A DNA stretch of 53,983 nucleotides. Source: Gammaproteobacteria bacterium. GTDB taxonomy: Bacteria > Pseudomonadota > Gammaproteobacteria > UBA4575. The notes beneath the pieces were generated by a model, which saw nothing but the letters and a program-made list of their open reading frames with translations, had not been told where the DNA came from and searched no databases. The DNA is taken from NCBI GenBank assembly GCA_028285655.1, contig JANQOT010000164.1:1-53983 (forward strand), read 5' to 3'. Shown piece by piece: positions 9,040 through 17,665 of this stretch (positions are counted from its first letter, which is position 1; every line of letters begins with the position of its first letter). A program made the translations under genes and the position numbers.

Positions 9040-9597
9040 ATGGATCTTAAAATTTTCAAGGTAATTCAAGCTATTGTATTTGCTACATTTTTTGTTTCTC
9101 CTGCGATTTCGGCCAACGTACTTAGCCCCCTACCCGCCGAAGTAACTCAGCGATGGCATGAATTAGAATACGTTGGACAAGCCAGCCTGAGACGGTTTGG
9201 TTTTCATATCTATGACGCTACTTTGTGGATGGCGTCAAACCGCAATGACGAATCGTATGCAACGACCTTAAGTGCGTTAAGTATTACCTACGCAAAGAAT
9301 ATCCGTGCTAAAAAGCTATTGTCCAGTACAAAAAAGGAATGGAGGAAATTAGGAATCACAGATAAACATCCGACAGACAAGTGGATAAACGAATTACAGG
9401 AAATGTGGCCGGACGTGAAAAAAGGCGATCAACTCATTGTCATTTTTGAACCCGGTGGAAATTCCAGTTTCTATAATAAATATAAAAAACTGGGCACGAT
9501 AGAAGACGCTGATTTTGGTCCCGCTTTTCTGTCAATTTGGCTGCATAAAAATGCGAGTTTCAAAAATAAACGCAAGCAGTTACTGGGAGTGTCATAA
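9040..9597 (+). CDS. Chalcone isomerase-like periplasmic protein
   Basis: Signal peptide; RRFGFHIYDATLWMAS, TYAKNIRAKKLLSSTKKEW, FEPGGNSSFYN, FLSIWL. Confidence 0.8.
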   Translation: MDLKIFKVIQAIVFATFFVSPAISANVLSPLPAEVTQRWHELEYVGQASLRRFGFHIYDATLWMASNRNDESYATTLSALSITYAKNIRAKKLLSSTKKEWRKLGITDKHPTDKWINELQEMWPDVKKGDQLIVIFEPGGNSSFYNKYKKLGTIEDADFGPAFLSIWLHKNASFKNKRKQLLGVS

Positions 9598-10140
9598 ATG
9601 AAAGTTTTATACATATTAATCTCGGTTATTGTTTTAACAACGCTGACTGGATGTGGCACAACTCCATCCGACTACGCAAATACTCAGCCGGCGTTTGATT
9701 TAAAAAAGTTTTTTAGTGGAAACCTGAAAGGCTGGGGACTCGTATCAGACTATCGTGGAAAAGTAATACAGCGATTTACCGTCGATATGGAAGGTCGCTG
9801 GAACGACAATAAAGGAGAGTTATACGAGCTCTTCTCCTATCAAAACGGAGATACGCAAGAACGCACCTGGTTTTTAGAAAAAAAAGAAAACGGCGTTAAC
9901 TTTGGAACTGCAAGCGACGTTGTGGGCGAAGCAGTCGGACAACAAGAAGGATTTGCATTTTACTGGAAGTATGACTTGATTATTAATACAGAAAAGCGTG
10001 AACTAAAAGTGCATTTACAGGATTGGCTATACCAGATCGATCAGGATTCAGTCATTAGTAAAGCAAAAATCAAGAAATTTGGCATTCCGGTAGGAGAAGT
10101 AATCGTATTTATCCTGAAAGAGGAAAAAAATTATGAGTGA
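9598..10140 (+). CDS. DUF3833 lipoprotein
   Basis: Lipobox LTGCG; FDLKKFFSGNLKGWGLVSDYRGKVIQRFTVDMEGRW, typical DUF3833. Confidence 0.88.
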   Translation: MKVLYILISVIVLTTLTGCGTTPSDYANTQPAFDLKKFFSGNLKGWGLVSDYRGKVIQRFTVDMEGRWNDNKGELYELFSYQNGDTQERTWFLEKKENGVNFGTASDVVGEAVGQQEGFAFYWKYDLIINTEKRELKVHLQDWLYQIDQDSVISKAKIKKFGIPVGEVIVFILKEEKNYE

Positions 10141-10558
10141 TGCCACTATTACGCGATTTATTGAAAATATAAATTCATTAAACTCAAATAACGTAAACGA
10201 AGTGTTGCATGATACTTATACGCAACATGTAAACTTCATCGATCCGGTAAAAAATATCAATGGACTTGAAAATCTGACAGAGTATTTTTCGCACTTATAC
10301 AAAAAGGTTAATCACTGTCACTTCGAGATAAACAACTGCTTGTTACACGACAACCAATATTCTCTGGAATGGGTAATGCATTTACAGCATAAAAATTTAT
10401 CCAAAGACAAGCCAATTTCGCTTAATGGTGCATCTTTTATCCAATATAAAAATGGAAAAATACAGTACCATCGCGATTACTATGATCTGGGAGCACTGGT
10501 TTATGAACAGATTCCGTTGCTCGGCACAGTAGTAAAAAAGGTACGCAGCGCAATATAA
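10133..10558 (+). CDS. Nuclear transport factor 2 / SnoaL-like protein
   Basis: NFIDPVKNINGLENLTEYFSHLYKKVNHCHFEI, ISLNGASFIQYKNGKIQYHRDYYDLGALVYEQIPLLG. Confidence 0.8.
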   Translation: MSDATITRFIENINSLNSNNVNEVLHDTYTQHVNFIDPVKNINGLENLTEYFSHLYKKVNHCHFEINNCLLHDNQYSLEWVMHLQHKNLSKDKPISLNGASFIQYKNGKIQYHRDYYDLGALVYEQIPLLGTVVKKVRSAI

Positions 10559-10562
10559 GAAA

Positions 10563-11330
10563 ATGGACTCACATTTCGACAATAAAGTTATTTGGATCAC
10601 TGGTGCTTCTTCGGGTATTGGCAAAGCACTGGCTATTGATTTATCCAAATTAAATTGTAAAGTTTACATAACAGCGCGGTCAGAAGAAAAACTTAATGAA
10701 ATTGTTACACAGTGCGCTAAAGATAACGTTACCGCACTTCCAGGCGATTTGACCGACAAGCAGACTAATATAAAAATATGCGAAGAAATTATGAAAGAAA
10801 GCGGTCACATGGATATCGCAATCTTGAACGCAGGTACCTGCGAATACGTCGATATCGATAATTTCAATAGCGATTTGTTTGAACGTCTCACCAAGGTAAA
10901 TTTTATCAGTATGGTTTATGGAATAGAGGCTTGCCTTCCTCTCTTATATAAGTCACGCCACGCACAACTAATCGGAATGAGCAGCACTGCAGCTTATTTG
11001 GGATTACCACGGTCGGAGGCCTATGGTGCTACCAAGGCTGCGATACGCAATATGTTTGGCGCATTACGTGTGAGTTTATCCGGCAAAGGAATCAGTACTT
11101 CTGTTATTTGTCCTGGTTTCGTTGAAACCGAACTAACGGATCAAAATGATTTCGATATGCCGGCACTGATAACAGCCCAAAAAGCGTCGGAGTACATTCT
11201 TGACGGAATTTCGAAAAAAAAGCAGGAAATTCATTTTCCACGCAAATTTAGCCTCACATTAAAGTTAATCGGTTCATTACCCAATCCCTTGTTGACCTGG
11301 ATTTTACGAAAAACGGTAGTACGCACATGA
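10563..11330 (+). CDS. Short-chain dehydrogenase/reductase
   Basis: WITGASSGIGKALA, NAGT, SSTAAYLGLPRSEAYGATKAA. Confidence 0.92.
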   Translation: MDSHFDNKVIWITGASSGIGKALAIDLSKLNCKVYITARSEEKLNEIVTQCAKDNVTALPGDLTDKQTNIKICEEIMKESGHMDIAILNAGTCEYVDIDNFNSDLFERLTKVNFISMVYGIEACLPLLYKSRHAQLIGMSSTAAYLGLPRSEAYGATKAAIRNMFGALRVSLSGKGISTSVICPGFVETELTDQNDFDMPALITAQKASEYILDGISKKKQEIHFPRKFSLTLKLIGSLPNPLLTWILRKTVVRT

Positions 11331-12604
11331 GAATCGCAATTATTGGCTCCGGAGTATCCGGATTAACGGCAGCACATTTACTGCACAAAGAGCATGACAT
11401 TACTGTATATGAGGCAGCAAATTATATTGGTGGCCATGTAAATACTATTGAAGTTACCGAACAGCAACAAACCGTCTACATCGATACCGGATTTATCGTT
11501 TTCAATAACTGGACCTACCCCAATTTCGAAAAATTAATATCAGAGCTCGATATCACGGCGCAGAACTCGGAGATGAGTTTTTCCACTCGATGTGAAAGCA
11601 CCGGATTCGAATGGTCGGGCAGCAGTTTAAGCACACTCATATTTAATAGTGATAACTGGAATCGAACTATTCCTTATCAGATCCTGTTCGATGTCTTCAG
11701 ATTTAATAAACTTTCAAAAAGTTTTTTGAAAGATAATAATGATTTACTCACGCTTGGTGAGTTTCTGACGATAAACAAATTCAGTAATGCTTTTATAAAG
11801 TACTATATTTTGCCTATGGGTGCAGCGATATGGTCTTCGCATGCCAACCAGATTAAAGAGTATCCTGCGAAAAGTTTTTTGGCGTTCTTTAATAATCATG
11901 GTTTATTAAATATAAAACAACGCCCGCAATGGAAAACCATACAACAAGGGTCATGCAAATATGTACAAGAACTAAGCAAACCGTTTTCTGACAATATTAG
12001 ACTGAATTCTGCCGTACAATCGATAGATCGCACACAGAGAGGCATTGCGATTCACGATGTTAATGGCGATACATGTGTTTACGACCATGTATTTCTTGCA
12101 TGCCATAGTGACCAGGCTCTTAGTATATTAAAAGAACCAACTATTCTGGAAAAAGATACTCTTGCAAATATTAAATATCAGGTAAATTCAGCGGTATTGC
12201 ATACGGACCCGTCGTTAATGCCGAAACGACATAGTTGCTGGTCGTCATGGAATTACTGGGTTCCAAAAAATGATGGCAATGATGTTAAAGTTACGTATTA
12301 CATGAACAGGCTGCAAAATTTGCAATCCGCTCGTAATTACTTTGTTACTTTGAATTTTGACGACCTTATCAAGGACGATAAAATTATCTATAAAACGACT
12401 TATACGCACCCGGTATTTGACTATAATGCCGTTCAAGCACAGCAAAAATTTTCGGAATTAAACGGTACCAATAATACCTGGTACTGTGGAGCATATTGGC
12501 GCAACGGCTTCCACGAAGACGGCGTCTGGAGTGCCATCGAGGCTGTAAGTTTATTCAAGAGCAAAATTAACAATGAAAAGCTGCATCTACAAAGGGCGAG
12601 TTAA
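11327..12604 (+). CDS. FAD-dependent amine-oxidase-type oxidoreductase of the CFA/furan-fatty-acid cluster
   Basis: IAIIGSGVSGLTAAHLLHKEHDITVYEAANYIGGHVNTI; VYIDTGFIVFNNWTYPNFEKL; CGAYWRNGFHEDGVWSAIEA. Confidence 0.92.
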   Translation: MRIAIIGSGVSGLTAAHLLHKEHDITVYEAANYIGGHVNTIEVTEQQQTVYIDTGFIVFNNWTYPNFEKLISELDITAQNSEMSFSTRCESTGFEWSGSSLSTLIFNSDNWNRTIPYQILFDVFRFNKLSKSFLKDNNDLLTLGEFLTINKFSNAFIKYYILPMGAAIWSSHANQIKEYPAKSFLAFFNNHGLLNIKQRPQWKTIQQGSCKYVQELSKPFSDNIRLNSAVQSIDRTQRGIAIHDVNGDTCVYDHVFLACHSDQALSILKEPTILEKDTLANIKYQVNSAVLHTDPSLMPKRHSCWSSWNYWVPKNDGNDVKVTYYMNRLQNLQSARNYFVTLNFDDLIKDDKIIYKTTYTHPVFDYNAVQAQQKFSELNGTNNTWYCGAYWRNGFHEDGVWSAIEAVSLFKSKINNEKLHLQRAS

Positions 12605-13319
12605 TCACAAGCGCACAGCTCCGCGGCAACACGAATTTTCTTATTCGTTGTTTATGATGTACGTAGACCTGGAAGAATTGCCTAGTTTATTCGACTCATT
12701 CGGATTATGGAGTATAGAAAAAAGCAACATCGCTTCCTTTAAGAGAAAAGATCATTTCGGCGACAAAAGTGAAAGCTTGGCGGATTCAGTCCGCAAGCTG
12801 GTACTGGAAGAAACCGGTAATCAAATCACCGGCCCTATCCGCTTGCTAACTCATTTTCGATATTTTGGATACATCTTCAATCCTTTAAGCCTGTATTACT
12901 GCTTCGATCAAGACGACCAAAAAGTAGAGTATATTGTTGCTGAAGTTTCCAATACGCCCTGGAAAGAGATGCATTGTTATGTATTGCGCAACAATGATCC
13001 GGAAAATTCATTTTTTCGAGCTCGACATAAAAAAGAATTTCATGTATCGCCGTTTATGGATTTAAATATGGAGTATCAGTGGAAGCTTGGAATTCCTGAT
13101 GACTCCCTTTGCGTGGAGATTCAAAACCGCGAAAACAACACCAGCATATTTTCCGCAAATATTGTTTTACAAAAATGCCCTATAAATCGTTCGAGTTTAA
13201 ACCAGGTTTTAGTCGGCTACCCTTTGATGACTTTAAAAGTAACCAGTGCTATTCATTTTGAAGCATTTAAACTATGGAGCAAAGGTATCTCATACGTTCC
13301 ACACCCAAGAAATCACTAG
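12573..13319 (+). CDS. DUF1365 protein
   Basis: SCIYKGRVNHKRTAPRQHEFSYSLFMMYVDLEEL, HFRYFGYIFNPLSLYYCFD; overlaps the preceding gene. Confidence 0.92.
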   Translation: MKSCIYKGRVNHKRTAPRQHEFSYSLFMMYVDLEELPSLFDSFGLWSIEKSNIASFKRKDHFGDKSESLADSVRKLVLEETGNQITGPIRLLTHFRYFGYIFNPLSLYYCFDQDDQKVEYIVAEVSNTPWKEMHCYVLRNNDPENSFFRARHKKEFHVSPFMDLNMEYQWKLGIPDDSLCVEIQNRENNTSIFSANIVLQKCPINRSSLNQVLVGYPLMTLKVTSAIHFEAFKLWSKGISYVPHPRNH

Positions 13320-13328
13320 GCAATAAAT

Positions 13329-14597
13329 ATGACGATTATTCCAAAACAGCACGATGATGCTAAAGAAAAAACAAACAAAGGATTGTTTGATCAAATTGCC
13401 ATGTCTATTTTATTTCGTAAATTAGACGCTATACAAACAGGATTCTTGCAAGTTTATTGTGATACCAACATTTACGAGTTTGGCTCTAAAAGTATGAGCA
13501 ATACTTTATGCGCAAAGATTCATATTCATGACATAAGAACGTTCAGAACGATTTTGTTTGGTGGAGAACCAGCCGCCGGCTACACCTATGTGCAAGGGTG
13601 GTGGTCAACAGAAGACTTAATCCAGGTAATACGTCTTTTTACTATTAATCGTTCGGTACTGTTTTCTTTTAAATATGGACTTGCTTATTTGGCCAGATTC
13701 TTTTCATTTTTCACCAAACTAGCGAAGAAAAACAGTCAAAAAGGTTCCAAAAATAATATATGTGCACATTACGATATAGGCAACGACTTATACCGCTTGT
13801 TTCTTGATTCTAAAATGATGTACTCATCCGCAATGTTTACATCAAACCATACCGACCTTGAACGAGCTTCCGAATACAAGCTTAAGATTATATGCGAAAA
13901 ACTTAAACTATCTCCGGGAGATCAAGTATTGGAAATAGGCAGTGGTTGGGGTGGCTTCGCTGTATATGCAGCAGAAAATTATGGTTGCCATATCACTACT
14001 ACAACAATTTCTGATGAACAATATGAGCATACTGAAAAACTAATAGCGAGCAAAAATTTGCAAGACTCTATTCATTTACTCAAAGAAGACTATCGGAATT
14101 TGCGTGGACAGTATGACAAGCTTGTCTCCATTGAGATGATTGAATCAGTTGGGCATGAGTATTTAGACACATACTTTAGCCAGTGCAGCAAGCTACTAAA
14201 ACCAGACGGTATTATGTTGATTCAGGCGATTACTATTTCTGATTACCTATATCAACAATATATTTCCTCTATGGATTTTATAAGAAAATATGTTTTCCCC
14301 GGAGGCAGTTTACCCAGTGTAGCCCGCATGCTCGAAGCTACAACAAATCATACGGACTTAACCCTGTTTCATGATGAAAGCTATGCGTCCAGCTATGCCA
14401 AAACATTGGCTAGCTGGTATCGGCGTTTTATCGCTAATAAGAGCAAAGTAATAGAACTTGGCTATTCGCAATCTTTTATTCGCTTGTGGGAGTATTATTT
14501 AAAATACTGTCAGGCTGGTTTTGAAGAACGCGTAATCGATGTTCATCACTTAGTATTCAAGAAACCGGATAATCGATTCGACTCTATTTATCAGTAA
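13329..14597 (+). CDS. Cyclopropane-fatty-acyl-phospholipid synthase family methyltransferase (CfaB/UfaM-like)
   Basis: AHYDIGNDLYRLFLDSKMMYSSAMF, VLEIGSGWGGFAVYAAENYGCHITTTTIS, SIEMIESVGHEYLDTYF. Confidence 0.93.
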   Translation: MTIIPKQHDDAKEKTNKGLFDQIAMSILFRKLDAIQTGFLQVYCDTNIYEFGSKSMSNTLCAKIHIHDIRTFRTILFGGEPAAGYTYVQGWWSTEDLIQVIRLFTINRSVLFSFKYGLAYLARFFSFFTKLAKKNSQKGSKNNICAHYDIGNDLYRLFLDSKMMYSSAMFTSNHTDLERASEYKLKIICEKLKLSPGDQVLEIGSGWGGFAVYAAENYGCHITTTTISDEQYEHTEKLIASKNLQDSIHLLKEDYRNLRGQYDKLVSIEMIESVGHEYLDTYFSQCSKLLKPDGIMLIQAITISDYLYQQYISSMDFIRKYVFPGGSLPSVARMLEATTNHTDLTLFHDESYASSYAKTLASWYRRFIANKSKVIELGYSQSFIRLWEYYLKYCQAGFEERVIDVHHLVFKKPDNRFDSIYQ

Positions 14598-14608
14598 ATT
14601 CAAACAAG

Positions 14609-15157
14609 GTGATTACGTCTCGACTTAAATTCATTATATTTAATCTCCTGGGCTTGGAAATTACCTGGGCTGCTTGTGCCTACGAAGCTATTAATGATGT
14701 AGAATATCTCGGGGCAGCAGTTGGGTCACTTTATGTACTGCTCCATTTTATTTTCACCAAAACACACTTTGAAGACTTTTGGACTTTAATTATCGTGGCT
14801 GCTCTCGGCATTCTCATAGACAGCCTGAACACCTATTACGGTATACTCGGATTTAATAGTGATCCTGCTCCATTGCTAATACCGATTTGGCTGGTTGTAT
14901 TATGGTTTGTATTTTCACTAATGATTCCGCACAGCCTTTATTGGTTTTCAAAAAATTATTTCATTGCTGCTTTGGCTGGCGGCTTAGTTGGCAGTCTCAC
15001 TTATTTGCTCGGATATAAAATAGGTGCCATTAGTTTGTCGGAACCTTTATTAACCAGTTTTCTCATCTTTTTTCTGGAATGGAGCATCTTGTTTCCGATC
15101 GCTTTACTCATTACGAGTACCTTATTCAGATTGAACAAAAAAGAACAATTGAACTAG
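14609..15157 (+). CDS. DUF2878 membrane protein
   Basis: Polytopic; LGLEITWAACAY, GILIDSLNTYYGILGF, PIWLVVLWFVFSLMIPHSLYW. Confidence 0.85.
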   Translation: MITSRLKFIIFNLLGLEITWAACAYEAINDVEYLGAAVGSLYVLLHFIFTKTHFEDFWTLIIVAALGILIDSLNTYYGILGFNSDPAPLLIPIWLVVLWFVFSLMIPHSLYWFSKNYFIAALAGGLVGSLTYLLGYKIGAISLSEPLLTSFLIFFLEWSILFPIALLITSTLFRLNKKEQLN

Positions 15158-15160
15158 TAC

Positions 15161-15883
15161 TTGATTAAGACGACCGTAGAATACAAGGATGTTGCGTTGA
15201 ACGGACAGGAATTTTTACAAATACAGAAAGAAAAATTATTGAATCACCCACTTTTTCTGGACCCTTATATCTCTACAATCTCTTCATTAAAATTATTTGA
15301 GGTTCCAAAGGCAAAAGAATTCGCTCTTCTGTATTATCCACACATATTAAGAACCAGATTATATCAGGCTAATGCGCTTGGAATTACTCCGGATGAAAAT
15401 ATTCAGTTTGTTTTAGCAGAAATTATTTATGACGAATATGGACTAGGCGATCAAACCAGATCTCATGCTCAACTCTACCGCAACTTTATGAATGCGCTTG
15501 GAATAACTGACGAAGAAATCTTAAAAGAAAACATTATTCCAGAACTTGAAAGTTACATCGATACAATGATGAAACTCACTCAAAGCAATCACTGGTTAGC
15601 GGCGGTAGCTGCCGTGGGCGTAGCCAGCGAACACCCTATACCGAAATATTACGGCCTATTGCTAAATGGATTAAGAAAAGTACCGGGCATACAAGAGCAG
15701 GATCTGGAATTATTTACAGGTCATATAGAACTTGATATCGAACATTCGAAAAAAATCGAAGAAGCTCTTCTGCCATACCTCGATGACAGTAATAATCAAG
15801 ACGAATTTACAAAAGGCCTTAAAATAAATATGAATGCGCGCAGGATATTTCATAATGGATTATATAAAGCGATTTTTAAGTAG
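15161..15883 (+). CDS. Heme-oxygenase-like diiron oxidase/oxygenase (HDO; iron-containing redox enzyme family)
   Basis: LAEIIYDEYGLGDQTRSHAQLYRNFMNALG, VASEHPIPKYYGLL, HIELDIEHSKKIEEAL: the E, H, E, H/D/H metal-ligand pattern. TTG start 3 bp after the DUF2878 stop. Confidence 0.75.
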   Translation: MIKTTVEYKDVALNGQEFLQIQKEKLLNHPLFLDPYISTISSLKLFEVPKAKEFALLYYPHILRTRLYQANALGITPDENIQFVLAEIIYDEYGLGDQTRSHAQLYRNFMNALGITDEEILKENIIPELESYIDTMMKLTQSNHWLAAVAAVGVASEHPIPKYYGLLLNGLRKVPGIQEQDLELFTGHIELDIEHSKKIEEALLPYLDDSNNQDEFTKGLKINMNARRIFHNGLYKAIFK

Positions 15884-15922
15884 CAATTACAGAAAGCTAA
15901 TTATGGAATAAACTGTTAAAGT

Positions 15923-16642
15923 TTAATGCTCCCACATTGTACGAATATTGCTTTTTTCTTGCCTTATTTTACTGCCGGTAAGTCGGTCCCACAAATGAAT
16001 ACCAACCATCACTTCTATATGAGTTGTGGGCACCAGAAATTTATCCAATGACTTGCGAGAGGATTCATGCGGCATGACAAATGACCACATATGCAATGCT
16101 CCGCTTTTACGTTCAGCCAATACAGACTTAAAAAACAAATGTGGAACCGGAAGCTTGATGGGGCTATTGTCTGACGTTTCAATTGTTTCAATAACCAGAT
16201 CAAAATCAAAAATAGGTCCGCTTATTACATACACTTCATAGACATCTTCCAAATTATTTAATGTTCGCACAGCGGCCTCCAGCCGCTTCCAGACACCGCG
16301 GTTAAATCCCCTCTCCTGTGGACACATGTTTGAAAGTAGAAACGTCTCGCTATCCTGTAACTCTTCTTCATTCTGGTTCGCACTTGCTACCAAATGTCCT
16401 CGATCAAATCCGGAGCCTTCATACTGGGCTTTGTCTACTCGAAACAATTCTGGAATACGAAAATCGGATCGAAAATTTTCGGAACGTTCGACATCTACCA
16501 TTCCCCGATCGACAATTTCCAATGCCCACTTTGTCTGCCGATAGTAGTAGGAATACCCGACGACATAATGTCGATTGATCAAAATCTGATCTGCAACCGG
16601 CATACCATACCTCGCTTCCGACCATTGGCTTGGTTCAAACAT
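15923..16642 (-). CDS. DNA/RNA non-specific endonuclease (NUC1 family)
   Basis: SGFDRGHLVASANQN catalytic DRGH; LLSNMCPQERGFNRGVWKRLE. Confidence 0.92.
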   Translation of the reverse strand: MFEPSQWSEARYGMPVADQILINRHYVVGYSYYYRQTKWALEIVDRGMVDVERSENFRSDFRIPELFRVDKAQYEGSGFDRGHLVASANQNEEELQDSETFLLSNMCPQERGFNRGVWKRLEAAVRTLNNLEDVYEVYVISGPIFDFDLVIETIETSDNSPIKLPVPHLFFKSVLAERKSGALHMWSFVMPHESSRKSLDKFLVPTTHIEVMVGIHLWDRLTGSKIRQEKSNIRTMWEH

Positions 16643-16845
16643 CGCACGTCCTCCGTATAAGGTTCCACATTCGCAATCTTACCAAGCGATTATCAAAGTC
16701 CAAGGATATTTTATGCATTGTGACTGTATGCGATTCCAATAAATCCATGTGAATCAGACACATAGTATCCATTTGGTGTATGATTACCGGGTGTGAACCA
16801 AAGATTGTGAAGCAAGCGGTTTAACAATAGCTACAGGAGTCATTC

Positions 16846-17112
16846 ATGGCAGGTGGATGGTCGCGAGATGGTGCCGTTCAGGATCAAATTGATGCGAGTG
16901 TAGACGACGCCGTCAAGCATGCTCGCAGCCGCTTGCCTAGCGGCAAAAGCTTGACTCATTGCGAGCAATGCCAGGCGGCAATTCCTGCGGCACGGCAAAA
17001 GGCCGTTCCCGGAGTTCGATTATGTGTCGACTGCCAGTCCGCGCATGACGAAAAACAGGCGACGCTTTCCGGATTCAATCGACGCGGCAGTAAAGATAGT
17101 CAGTTGCGATAG
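16846..17112 (+). CDS. DksA/TraR-family C4 zinc-finger protein
   Basis: CEQCQAAIPAARQKAVPGVRLCVDCQSAHD. Confidence 0.88.
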   Translation: MAGGWSRDGAVQDQIDASVDDAVKHARSRLPSGKSLTHCEQCQAAIPAARQKAVPGVRLCVDCQSAHDEKQATLSGFNRRGSKDSQLR

Positions 17113-17134
17113 ACCATCGGCCCACTCAACAAGT

Positions 17135-17665
17135 TTAGTTTTTGACGGGATATTTGCTTAATTTGCGCTGCAATGATCTTCTATGCATACCCAATGCACG
17201 TGCAGCGGCGGACAAATTTCCATTATTTTCTATCAAAACTTTTTGAATATGCTCCCACTCAAGTCGCTTTAACGACAATGGGTTGGTAGCCAATGTTTGA
17301 TCCGACTGTCCCTTGTCTCTGAAAAATGCCTGGAATATTTCTCTACTGCTTACCGGTTTGGTCAAATAGTGGATAGCACCCAGCTTAATTGCCTCTACCG
17401 CAGTTGCGATACTTGCGTACCCGGTAAGTACAACAATTTTTGATTTATTATTAAGCTGCTTTAAGAACGGAATAACCTCCAAACCGGACTCCGATCCCAG
17501 TTTTAAATCCACAATTGCAAAGTTTGGCGAAAACTCTCGAGCAGCTTGTCTGGCACTTTCAATATCGTGCGCAATTATTGCGCTGAAGCCTTTTTTCTCC
17601 ATACTACTGCTAAGGGCAGAAGCAAATACTTCGTCGTCTTCGACAATTAAGAGCTGATTATTCAT
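17135..17665 (-). CDS. regA: RegA/PrrA/ActR-type response regulator
   Basis: Receiver domain plus Fis-type HTH NNGNLSAAARALGMHRRSLQRKLSKYPVK; adjacent to a RegB-type kinase. Confidence 0.88.
   Translation of the reverse strand: MNNQLLIVEDDEVFASALSSSMEKKGFSAIIAHDIESARQAAREFSPNFAIVDLKLGSESGLEVIPFLKQLNNKSKIVVLTGYASIATAVEAIKLGAIHYLTKPVSSREIFQAFFRDKGQSDQTLATNPLSLKRLEWEHIQKVLIENNGNLSAAARALGMHRRSLQRKLSKYPVKN

Noticed and set aside
16318-16660. Cluster of short plus-strand ORFs
   Set aside because: Antisense to the NUC1 endonuclease gene; no recognisable product.
15923-17112. NUC1 nuclease plus TraR-like gene as a mobile-element remnant
   Set aside because: Both families are common chromosomal genes; no repeats, integrase or tRNA junction seen nearby.
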